NCBI GenBank assembly: GCA_964549785.1
Contig: CAZJXA010000095.1
Coordinates: forward strand, 1 to 11,372
DNA length: 11,372 nucleotides
Source: JBEIUO01 sp964549785
GTDB lineage: Bacteria; Planctomycetota; Phycisphaerae; Phycisphaerales; UBA1924
Reading direction: 5' to 3'
Under the pieces are notes generated by a model that worked only from the letters and a program-made list of their open reading frames with translations, did not search any database and had not been told where the DNA came from. Positions 1 through 6,562 of the stretch are shown piece by piece. A program made the translations under genes and the position numbers. Numbering within the stretch: the first letter of the stretch is position 1; every line of letters begins with the position of its first letter.

Positions 1-1
1 G

Positions 2-2203
2 ACGTGGGGGTCGCGGCGGGCGGTTCGGATGAACGATGTGGACGACGACCGGCCCACCAAGCCGGGGGCCAAGGTGAGGCGGAACAAACTCGGCGAGCGG
101 ATGGATGAAAATCCGGCGGTGGTGGCGCTGGCGATCGCCGATCCGGACTTGGAACAGACCGGGCCGGCTGACGAGGCCGCTTTGAAGCCGGAAGTTGTGG
201 ATGAGGATGAAGACGCCGACCTGTCGGCCGAGGAGGAGGCCGAAGAGGCCGCCCTGGCCAAAGAGGAATCGGTGAAGGCCGCCAAGGCGGCCGCGAAAAT
301 CGCGAAGGATGCCGGGGGGGCGAAGAACGGGCCCGTTCAGAACGAGCAGGATGCCGGTGAGGCGATCGATGAGGACGACGATCTCCCTGGGGCACCGCAG
401 GTCTTCGATTCCGAGGCCCTCAAGGCGAAGATCGCGAAGTTGCCGATTGTTTTCGGTCAATCCAACAAGCAGGTCGCGACCATCGAAAGCCTGCGCGATT
501 TGCAGGTGATCGATGAGGGCGAGTCGTACCGATTCCCCGGGCTCGATTTGCTGGAGGACCCGGAGGAAAATTTCAACCTGACGCTGGAGAGTTACGTTCG
601 CGAGCAGGCGACGGCGCTGGAGTCGGGCCTTCGGCAGTACGGGATCGCGGGGGAAGTGGTCGGCATCGAGTCGGGGCCGGTCATCACGCTGTACGACATT
701 CGGCTGGCCCCGGGCACCAAGGTGTCGGCGGTGTCGGCGATTTCGAGCGATCTTGCGCGGGCTTTGAAGGCCGTCAACATCCGCATCGTGGCGAACCAGG
801 CGGGGCGGGACACGATCGGCATCGAGGTTCCGAACGCCCAGAAGGAGAAGGTGCGGCTGAAGGAACTGATGGGCAAGAACGAGCGGTTCAGCGGGATGAA
901 GCTGCCGATGTTCATGGGCAAGGACGCCTCGGGCGAACCGCTGATCGAGGACCTTGCCAAGATGCCGCACATGCTGATCGCGGGCACCACGGGCAGCGGC
1001 AAGAGCGTGTGCATGAACACGATTATCGTGGGCTTCCTGTACACCAAGAAGCCGAGCGAACTCAAGATGGTGCTGGTCGACCCCAAGATGGTGGAGATGT
1101 CGCAGTTCAAGGACATCCCGCACCTGATGTGCCCGGTGGTGACCGAGATGAACAAGGCGGCGGCCATCCTGGAATGGGCCTGCACCAAGATGGACGAGCG
1201 GTACGAGTTGTTGGCGGAGGCCGGCTGCCGCGACATCGCGAGTTACAACGAACTGCCCTGGGAAGAACTGAAGGAGCGGCTGAACGCCAAGACGCCGGAG
1301 GAAGAGTCGCGGATTCCGCGGAAACTCCCGTACATGGTGTTCATCATCGATGAACTGGCGGACCTGATGATGACGGCGAAGGAAGTGGAAGGGCACATTA
1401 TCCGGATCGCGCAGAAGGCACGGGCGGTGGGGATGCACCTGATTCTGGCGACACAAAGGCCGCAGGCGAACGTCGTGACGGGCTTGATCAAGAGCAACAT
1501 GCCGTGCCGCGTGGCCTTCCGGGTGTCGAGCGGGATGGACAGCCGGATTGTGCTGGACGGCAAGGGCGCGGAACTGTTGCTGGGTCACGGCGACATGCTC
1601 TTCCTGAACCCGCGGACGAACAAACTGAGCCGCTCGCAGGGGACGCTGGTGGACGACCGCGAGATTCGGAGGGTGGTGAAGTTCATGAAGGAGGTTGCAG
1701 CGCCGTCGTTCGAGCGGTCGCTGGTGCAACTGGGTACCAAAGCCGCCGACGGCACCGATGCGGACCGCATCTTGCAGAGCCAGAACAACTCGTCGGCCAG
1801 CCTCAAGGCCGCGCAGGAAGACCCGATGTTCACGCGGGCGGTGGAGATTGTTCTCGAGACGAAGCGCGGCAGCGTTTCGCTGTTGCAGCGGCGGCTCGCC
1901 ATCGGCTATACGCGGTCGAGCCGATTGATTGATTTGATGGGGATCTCGGGCATCATCTCTGACCACAAGGGGAGCGTGGCCCGCGACGTGCTCATTACTC
2001 CGGAAGAGTGGGAGATGATGAAGGTGCTGGCGGCCGAAGAGGCCAAGGCCAAGGGCCTCACCTTCCCGACGGCGGATGCGGCGGATGGCATGGCGGGCTC
2101 ACGGTCGGACACGCCCGCGGCCGACCTGTTCGACGATCCGGTGCGCACGGTTGATTCGCCGGAGCCGGCGCCGTTTGATGCGAATAGTGAGGATGATCGC
2201 TAG
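2..2203 (+). CDS. ftsK: DNA translocase FtsK/SpoIIIE, 5' end outside window
   Basis: Hexameric ATP-driven pump that moves chromosomal DNA at the division septum and helps resolve chromosome dimers. The frame is open to the left edge, so the gene very probably starts upstream. The ATG at 29 has no clear Shine-Dalgarno, and the N-terminal membrane helices usual in FtsK are not visible. Counting from that ATG: residues 1-130 are an acidic, alanine-rich linker; about 150-280 is the alpha domain; then comes the RecA-like motor with Walker A GTTGSGKS at 319-326 and Walker B FIIDE at 438-442, followed by the ATQRP and GHGDML motifs typical of FtsK. Residues about 598-662 match the DNA-reading winged-helix gamma domain (RRLAIGYTRSSRLID). 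About 60 further acidic residues follow gamma, where many FtsK proteins end. Family assignment is secure; only the true start is unknown. Confidence 0.96.
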   Translation, partial: TWGSRRAVRMNDVDDDRPTKPGAKVRRNKLGERMDENPAVVALAIADPDLEQTGPADEAALKPEVVDEDEDADLSAEEEAEEAALAKEESVKAAKAAAKIAKDAGGAKNGPVQNEQDAGEAIDEDDDLPGAPQVFDSEALKAKIAKLPIVFGQSNKQVATIESLRDLQVIDEGESYRFPGLDLLEDPEENFNLTLESYVREQATALESGLRQYGIAGEVVGIESGPVITLYDIRLAPGTKVSAVSAISSDLARALKAVNIRIVANQAGRDTIGIEVPNAQKEKVRLKELMGKNERFSGMKLPMFMGKDASGEPLIEDLAKMPHMLIAGTTGSGKSVCMNTIIVGFLYTKKPSELKMVLVDPKMVEMSQFKDIPHLMCPVVTEMNKAAAILEWACTKMDERYELLAEAGCRDIASYNELPWEELKERLNAKTPEEESRIPRKLPYMVFIIDELADLMMTAKEVEGHIIRIAQKARAVGMHLILATQRPQANVVTGLIKSNMPCRVAFRVSSGMDSRIVLDGKGAELLLGHGDMLFLNPRTNKLSRSQGTLVDDREIRRVVKFMKEVAAPSFERSLVQLGTKAADGTDADRILQSQNNSSASLKAAQEDPMFTRAVEIVLETKRGSVSLLQRRLAIGYTRSSRLIDLMGISGIISDHKGSVARDVLITPEEWEMMKVLAAEEAKAKGLTFPTADAADGMAGSRSDTPAADLFDDPVRTVDSPEPAPFDANSEDDR

Positions 2204-2270
2204 ACGGCCGTGAGAAGGCATGGCGGGGGTCCCAGGTCCGGATAACGGCGTTGCAGCGGCGATGGAGTAG

Positions 2271-2603
2271 GTCGCGTGGTTTGTGCCGTGTCTCGGCCGG
2301 GCGGTGGTCCGCGCCGAGGATTCGCTCGCATCGGTCCCAGGGAAGGTCCGCGTCTGGTGATCGCTGCAAGGCCGGCCCATCAACCCGCGTCAGCATGAGG
2401 TTGTCGACCGATTGCCGGACGGATTCGAGAGATTTCTCACGACATCCAAATACGCGAAGCTGGTCAAGTGCTCTCTGGACACGGGTTTGCGGGACATCAC
2501 GGAGCTGGTGGAGTGGGGCGTCGTCGTCCGCAACCCCGGGCTGGGAAGGTCCGTCAGTTATCGCTTGAACGACACAATTTGCCGGGCGGACGATGCCGAC
2601 TGA
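2271..2603 (+). pseudogene. Remnant of a Fic-family protein (C-terminal part only)
   Basis: One frame reads WFVPCLGRAVVRAEDSLASV, then KVRVW, an in-frame TGA at 2358-2360, then SLQGRPINPRQHEVVDRL, PDGFERFLTTSKYAKL, ALRDI-like GLRDITELVE, VVVRNPGLGRSVSYRL and a stop at 2601-2603. From knowledge of the family, this is the pattern of the C-terminal helix and winged-helix end of Fic (AMP-transferase type) proteins: WFL..LgrAi, KaRFW, lNeRQ, LttskyAkl, GRStsYrL. A second in-frame stop, TAG at 2268-2270, lies just before it. The catalytic Fic motif HPFxxGNGR is absent, because ftsK ends at 2203 and leaves no room. It is therefore a 5'-truncated, stop-interrupted relic. The 63-residue open stretch after the TGA could in principle be translated as a small winged-helix protein, but I see no ribosome binding site for it. 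The left boundary is uncertain. Confidence 0.75.
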
Positions 2604-2619
2604 CAGCTGTCTGTCAGTC
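2598..2619. repeat. Perfect inverted repeat upstream of ssb
   Basis: Arms GACTGACAG (2598-2606) and CTGTCAGTC (2611-2619) are perfectly complementary around a 4-base CTGT centre. The repeat overlaps the stop of the Fic remnant and lies about 130 bases before the ssb start. No T-run follows, so it is not a standard intrinsic terminator. It may be an RNA hairpin or a protein-binding palindrome ahead of ssb; which one is not known. Confidence 0.6.
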
Positions 2620-2734
2620 CGAAGCCCAAAGTGGCCGTGTCCCCATTCCGCGGCGGGCGTTCTCCGGGTATGCTCTGGCTGCGGGGCTCAGGCCGAGGTG
2701 TCCGAGGCTTGTTCCCACAGCTGAAACCCAACCC

Positions 2735-2741
2735 GAAGGAG
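2735..2741 (+). promoter_or_regulatory. Ribosome binding site deciding the ssb start
   Basis: GAAGGAG lies 8 bases before GTG at 2750. The open frame continues much further upstream, to about 2468, but that extension overlaps the Fic remnant in another frame. This Shine-Dalgarno, together with the start of SSB homology right after the GTG, fixes the start. Confidence 0.8.
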
Positions 2742-2749
2742 CCGGACTC

Positions 2750-3268
2750 GTGCCGAATTTCAACCGCGTGTTTCTGATGGGCAACCTCACCCGCGATGTC
2801 GAATTGCGGGCCATCCAAGGCGGCCAGAACGTGGCGAACCTTGGTATTGCCGTCAATCGCGAATGGGTGGGCCAAGACGGTGAAAAGCGGAAAGACGTGA
2901 CCTTCGTCGACTGCGAGGCGTGGGGCAAGACGGCTGAAATCCTGCACAAGTACCTCGCCAAGGGCCGTCCGGTCTTTATTGAGGGCCGCCTCAAGCTCGA
3001 CTCGTGGGAGGACAAGGAAGGCAAGAAGCAGTCGAAATTGAAGGTCGTGGTCGAAGGCTTCCAGTTTGTGGACAGCAAGCCGGGCGGGCCGAACTCGGGC
3101 GGCGGCGATGACTCTAGCTACCAGGGCAACGACAACGGCGGCGGTTCGAGCGGCCAGTCGGGTTCACCTTCCGCACCCCCGGCTCGAACCTACGGCAACC
3201 GCCCGTCGGCGCCGAGCCGGCCATCGGCCCCGGCCGAGGACATTGCTTCCGACGACATTCCGTTTTAA
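2750..3268 (+). CDS. ssb: Single-stranded DNA-binding protein SSB
   Basis: Binds and protects single-stranded DNA in replication, repair and recombination, and recruits partner proteins through its C-terminal tip. The protein has 172 residues, a usual SSB length. Residues 1-110 form the OB fold, beginning VPNFNRVFLMGNLTRDVELR and including FVDCEAWGKTAE and GRPVFIEGRLKLDSW. Residues 110-160 are a disordered Gly/Ser/Pro-rich linker. The end is the conserved acidic tip DDIPF. The start is a GTG with a good Shine-Dalgarno 8 bases upstream. It lies on the same strand as ftsK and rplI. In many bacteria ssb sits with rpsF, rpsR and rplI; here rpsF and rpsR are not adjacent, which loosens the usual operon. 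Identification is secure. Confidence 0.96.
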   Translation: MPNFNRVFLMGNLTRDVELRAIQGGQNVANLGIAVNREWVGQDGEKRKDVTFVDCEAWGKTAEILHKYLAKGRPVFIEGRLKLDSWEDKEGKKQSKLKVVVEGFQFVDSKPGGPNSGGGDDSSYQGNDNGGGSSGQSGSPSAPPARTYGNRPSAPSRPSAPAEDIASDDIPF

Positions 3269-3363
3269 CGGTTAGACCGGTGTAGGCCGCGTCGCGGCCC
3301 GCTTGTGACAGTCCGACCACGGTCGGAAGGACCGGTGGTTGATTCCTTCGGGGAGCGATTTCT

Positions 3364-3627
3364 ATGGAACATTCAAACGCAGCAGACGCTCGCCTCGCTC
3401 GCCAACCCTGTGGATGCCGCGGAAGTTCCGCGGGCCTGATTTTTCGTGGAATGGTGTTCAGCGTCACGCGGGTTGTTGATCGCGTGTATCCCACGCCCAA
3501 CTACGTTCCTTTCGGCAAAAGCCTGGTGGACAGCGCAACGGGTGGCGTCGTTCGGAGCGGCACAACCACCGAAGGCGGGTTGCGGGTCGACCAGAAAGGC
3601 CCGCCGCGGCTGGATCGCCTGGAATGA
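3364..3627 (+). CDS. Doubtful small ORF, 87 residues, unknown
   Basis: ATG at 3364 is preceded by GGGAG at 3351-3355, a fair Shine-Dalgarno with 8-base spacing, and the frame is open for 87 codons. From about codon 30 the third positions are mostly G or C, as in the neighbouring genes, while the first 30 codons are less biased. The protein begins MEHSNAADARLARQ and has no domain, signal peptide or membrane segment I recognise. The opposite strand is open over much of the same stretch, as often happens by chance in high-GC DNA. The ORF also contains the CCGCGGAA/TTCCGCGG inverted repeat. It could be a real small gene, a remnant, or noncoding leader. Confidence 0.22.
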   Translation: MEHSNAADARLARQPCGCRGSSAGLIFRGMVFSVTRVVDRVYPTPNYVPFGKSLVDSATGGVVRSGTTTEGGLRVDQKGPPRLDRLE

Positions 3628-3716
3628 CACTGCGAACGTGGGAGACTGCCTAACATGGTCCCCCATGCTGGGGCATCGGGCAACGCCAATCGTCGGCCTG
3701 CCGTTGCTCCTAACTC

Positions 3717-3742
3717 TTTATCCGCCACGCGGATAGAAAGGA
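3717..3742 (+). promoter_or_regulatory. Hairpin abutting the rplI ribosome binding site
   Basis: TATCCGC (3719-3725) and GCGGATA (3729-3735) pair perfectly around CAC. A T-G wobble and a T-A pair (3717-3718 with 3736-3737) extend the stem into the first base of the Shine-Dalgarno AAAGGA (3737-3742), which lies 7 bases before the rplI ATG at 3750. A stem this close to the ribosome binding site could tune initiation or be a protein-binding leader element; that role is inference. Confidence 0.5.
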
Positions 3743-3749
3743 CAGCACG

Positions 3750-4511
3750 ATGGCTAAAACCGTCAAACTGCTCCTCGTTGAAAACGTTGATTCCCTCGGC
3801 ATCGTCGGCGACGTGGTGAACGTCCGTACCGGCTTTGCTCGAAATTACTTGCTGCCTCGCGCGTTGGCGACTGCGCCCAGCGACGAACTTGTGAAGCAAC
3901 TTTCGGCCAAGCGGGCGGATGCACAGAAGTTGGTCGCCGCGGAACGCAAGACACGCGAAGAGACGATCACGAAACTCAAGGGGGTTGAGATCACGCTGGT
4001 TCGCTCGGTGAACGATCAGGGAATTCTGTACGGGGCCGTCACGCAACAGGACATTTCGTTGTCGCTCAAGGAGCAGGGCCACGACATCAGGCCCCGCGAG
4101 ATCCGGATCGCCCAGACCATCAAGCGGGTCGATTCGTTTGACGTCCACATCAAGCTCGATAACGACCTGGACAGCACCGTCCGCGTGCATGTGAAGGCGG
4201 ACCGCGAACTGGAAGGCAACCGCAAGGAAGAAGCGGAACGAGAGGGCGGCGGCGGCGGTCGTCAGCGCGAAGAGCGCCAGGACCCCAAGGACCGCTGGGA
4301 AGAGAAGCAGGCTGCTCGGCGCAACGCGCTCGATGCCGCCATTGCCATGGCCCTCACCGACAAGCCCAAGGGCTTCGGTGGTGGCGAATCCAAGTCCGCG
4401 GACTCGGGAGCCAAAGATGGCGGCAAGTCCAAGGGCGAAAAGAAGGGTGACAAGGGCGACAAGAAGGCCGACAAGGGCGAGAAAAAGGGCGGCAAGAAGG
4501 CGAAGGCCTGA
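3750..4511 (+). CDS. rplI: Ribosomal protein bL9 with long charged C-terminal extension
   Basis: Large-subunit protein that binds 23S rRNA through its N-terminal domain and reaches out from the L1-stalk side. Residues 1-40 carry the bL9 signature (VENVDSLGIVGDVVNVRTGF, then ARNYLLPRALA). A charged connecting helix follows at about 45-78, and the C-terminal domain spans about 78-150 (GILYGAVTQQDI, IKRVDSFDVHIKLD). Typical bL9 ends near residue 150. This one has 253 residues: a Glu/Arg/Gly segment (151-190), a short helix-like stretch (186-203) and a Lys/Gly/Asp tail (222-253) with near-repeats of KGDK. The ATG has AAAGGA 7 bases upstream. A strong terminator follows at 4565. The core assignment is secure; the role of the extension is unknown, and a basic tail could contact rRNA. 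Confidence 0.95.
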   Translation: MAKTVKLLLVENVDSLGIVGDVVNVRTGFARNYLLPRALATAPSDELVKQLSAKRADAQKLVAAERKTREETITKLKGVEITLVRSVNDQGILYGAVTQQDISLSLKEQGHDIRPREIRIAQTIKRVDSFDVHIKLDNDLDSTVRVHVKADRELEGNRKEEAEREGGGGGRQREERQDPKDRWEEKQAARRNALDAAIAMALTDKPKGFGGGESKSADSGAKDGGKSKGEKKGDKGDKKADKGEKKGGKKAKA

Positions 4512-4564
4512 CCCGACCGAGTTGATCGATCGGGGGTCAGTCGGTACCGAAATCTAAACGAAAA

Positions 4565-4591
4565 CCCGGTCGCGATCGACCGGGCTTTTTT
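4565..4591. terminator. Strong intrinsic terminator between convergent genes
   Basis: CCCGGTCG (4565-4572), loop CGAT, CGACCGGG (4577-4584), one C and then six T (4586-4591): an 8-bp GC-rich stem with a U-tract, ending rplI transcription. AAAA at 4561-4564 on the far side gives a U-tract on the minus strand too, so it can also serve the convergent gene that stops at 4616. Confidence 0.9.
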
Positions 4592-4615
4592 ATGCGCCGA
4601 CGGTTTAGCGGGTGG

Positions 4616-6463
4616 TCATTTGTTCTGCATGTCGAGCGGGACCGGAGGGTCGAACTTTACGATGCTCTTGTTGCCGAGCGTGAACCGGTCGAGCGTGACG
4701 CCCAGGCTGACCCGGAAAATGAGGGTGAGTTTCTGATCGGTGCGGCTGCGGGTGAGGGAGATTCCGTCCTGGCTGGCCAACTGGCTGAGCGAGCGGATGG
4801 GTTCGCCCGGGGTGTAACGGACCACCTTCCTGGTTTGGTCTTCGTAAATGTAACCGACCGGCTCGTAGACCTGCCCGCCGGTATCCCGGAGCAGCGGGGG
4901 CGAGATTTTGTCGACGCCGGCCGCGGCCTGCCCCAAGAAACTGAACTTGGTGCCGAGGGTGACGTCGATCTGAACGATGACCGTGTCGGTGGTCGTCAGC
5001 AGTCTCTCGATTTTGAGGGTCTTTTCGAAACTGCCGGATTTGTAGTCGGCGGCGAACGTCGCGAGGCCGTTCAGGATGGTGTTTTTGTCGTCGATCTCCA
5101 GCCCGCCGTGGGTTCCCTTCTGGATGATCCAGGGCAGACGGTTGTTGAAGCGCACGCCCTCAATTTGCGGGACCACGTTGGGCTGAAGCGGCTGCCCGCT
5201 GCCGGCCTTGACCTCCTGGGTCACGTCAACGGGCAGTTCCGCGGGTACAGCGCCGGTGGAATCGGCCGTACCGGCTGGGCCGGCTACGCCCTGCGGTTTG
5301 ATGAGAGCGCCCGCCTTGATCGCGGCGTCGCGTTCCGAGGCGGAGCCGAACTCTTTCCATGGTTTCGCCGTCTTGTCATCGGCCACGATGTGGCGGACGT
5401 TCTTGACGTAGAGCGAAAGGGGCTCGAAGCCCGGTGGGACAACGAACTCGAACCCGAAGGTCGCCTCGGAGGCACCGCCGGGTGACGCCAGATAGGTGTC
5501 ATTGGCGTCGTAGCGGAACCGGGCCATCTGGGGGCTGGTACTGTCGGCCTGGCAAGTCGCCGCGATCGGGTACAGCGTTTGAAACTCGTCGGCCTCTTCG
5601 ACGACCGCGGCGTTCATGATGACCAGCCTGATCTGCGACGCTCCGATCACCTTCTTGCCTTCGCCTTTTTCATTCGCGCCCGCGTTGAACTTGACGACAA
5701 AGCCTTCGAGGTGAGAGCCCGGGATCGGGTTTGCCTTGTCGGCGTCGGTGTACTTTTGTGGCACCTTCATCCAAGCGTCGTTCAAGAGATCGCCGGTCGG
5801 GAGGTTCTTGCCCTTCCCGACGGTGAAGCGAGCGACCATCTCGAAGTCCTTAGGTTTGACGGTCGTCCGGCCTTTGCCGTCGCCGAAGTTCATGCGGAGT
5901 GAGGTCCCGACCTCATCCAGGTTCGGGTACTCGGAAGCGAGAGGGGTCGAAGTCCGGAATGACGCCGCGGACAGTTGGCCGTAGAACTTGGTGACCACGC
6001 GGTCGACCGGAACCCACAAACCGCCGGACCGCACGATGCTGCCGTTGGACGAATACGAAAGGGCGCGATGCCCGAGCAACACGGTGTCCAGGCGGAGCGT
6101 GCCCAGGGAGATGACGGTGATGCCCGCCACCACTACGCCCGCAACCAGCCCGCACAGCCCACCACCGACATAGTCCGCGACTTTCGGCACCGCGAGGTTG
6201 TAGCGGATGACCTTGTCGCACACCAGCCGCAGCACCACGAGGGACGCCACGAAGGGGAGCGCCAGGCCCATGCACCACGCGATCGCCTCGAGGAATGAAC
6301 TCTTGCCCAGGAACGCGTAAGCCAAGGGCTCCCAGAAGGCGAACGCGATGCCGCCGGCCAGCACCACGCACATCATGTGCAGGAACGCGGAGAAGAATCC
6401 GCGGGTGAGCCAGATGTAGGTCGTGACCAGGACAATCGCGATCGCAATCAGTGATAGACCCAT
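4616..6463 (-). CDS. CvpA-like membrane protein with long beta-rich C-terminal part
   Basis: Length is 615 residues from the ATG at 6463, chosen because GGAG lies 8 bases upstream and the frame's earlier ATG (6502) adds only polar residues. Four membrane segments lie at about 3-20, 27-48, 60-82 and 100-121. The last reads VADYVGGGLCGLVAGVVVAG, the Gly-patterned end typical of the CvpA family (colicin V production membrane proteins, usually ~160-200 residues). About 490 further residues follow. Two stretches in them, about 270-375 (RLVIMNAAVVEE, GFEFVVPPGFEPLSLYVKNV) and about 480-610 (QVYEPVGYIYEDQ, QKLTLIFRVSLGVTLDRF), look like related beta-sandwich modules reminiscent of DUF4352-type domains. 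I infer that this part faces outward, since no helix follows. It lies 99 bases downstream of the PilB-like gene and may be cotranscribed with it. The molecular function is unknown. Confidence 0.75.
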   Translation of the reverse strand: MGLSLIAIAIVLVTTYIWLTRGFFSAFLHMMCVVLAGGIAFAFWEPLAYAFLGKSSFLEAIAWCMGLALPFVASLVVLRLVCDKVIRYNLAVPKVADYVGGGLCGLVAGVVVAGITVISLGTLRLDTVLLGHRALSYSSNGSIVRSGGLWVPVDRVVTKFYGQLSAASFRTSTPLASEYPNLDEVGTSLRMNFGDGKGRTTVKPKDFEMVARFTVGKGKNLPTGDLLNDAWMKVPQKYTDADKANPIPGSHLEGFVVKFNAGANEKGEGKKVIGASQIRLVIMNAAVVEEADEFQTLYPIAATCQADSTSPQMARFRYDANDTYLASPGGASEATFGFEFVVPPGFEPLSLYVKNVRHIVADDKTAKPWKEFGSASERDAAIKAGALIKPQGVAGPAGTADSTGAVPAELPVDVTQEVKAGSGQPLQPNVVPQIEGVRFNNRLPWIIQKGTHGGLEIDDKNTILNGLATFAADYKSGSFEKTLKIERLLTTTDTVIVQIDVTLGTKFSFLGQAAAGVDKISPPLLRDTGGQVYEPVGYIYEDQTRKVVRYTPGEPIRSLSQLASQDGISLTRSRTDQKLTLIFRVSLGVTLDRFTLGNKSIVKFDPPVPLDMQNK

Positions 6464-6471
6464 TGAACACA

Positions 6472-6475
6472 CTCC
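6472..6475 (-). promoter_or_regulatory. Ribosome binding site deciding the CvpA-like start
   Basis: On the minus strand TCTGGAGT places GGAG 8 bases before the ATG at 6463. No comparable site precedes the ATG at 6502, so the shorter start is preferred. Confidence 0.65.
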
Positions 6476-6562
6476 AGAGACGGACGCCGAAGGTCCTGTC
6501 ACACTTCACCCGACACCGGATTCGCGAGGCCCGGACAACCGTCCGTTACCGGCCAAGAGGCC

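Larger units (their letters stand above)
3269..3749 (+). other. 481-base ssb-rplI gap with several inverted repeats
   Basis: No recognised gene lies here; rpsF and rpsR, frequent neighbours of ssb and rplI, are absent. Visible structures are: CCGTT/AACGG across the ssb stop (3260-3271); GGCCGCG/CGCGGCC (3285-3299); CCGACC/GGTCGG near 3312-3325; CCGCGGAA/TTCCGCGG (3417-3433) followed six bases later by TTTTT (3440-3444), a possible weak terminator; CCCCA/TGGGG near 3661-3673; and the stem next to the rplI ribosome binding site, listed separately. The promoter of rplI, if it has its own, should be here, but I could not place convincing -35 and -10 boxes. Confidence 0.5.

Noticed and set aside
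592..1236. Minus-strand open frame (214 codons) inside ftsK
   Set aside because: It lies antisense to the conserved FtsK motor and has no family features.
2640..2680. Promoter for ssb with TATGCT near 2669-2674 as the -10 box
   Set aside because: No acceptable -35 box at 16-18 bases upstream; too weak to list.
2468..2749. Upstream in-frame extension of ssb
   Set aside because: No SSB homology before the GTG at 2750, a good Shine-Dalgarno sits right before that GTG, and the extension overlaps the Fic remnant in another frame.
3417..3444. Intrinsic terminator after ssb (CCGCGGAA/TTCCGCGG then TTTTT)
   Set aside because: The perfect arms leave only a one-base loop and the T-run starts six bases past the stem, so I kept it only as a weak possibility inside the gap entry.
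4592..5485. Long plus-strand open frame (297 codons) opposite the CvpA-like gene
   Set aside because: It mirrors the high-GC minus-strand gene, has no recognisable domain and no upstream ribosome binding site (it begins right in the terminator), while the minus-strand frame has clear membrane helices.
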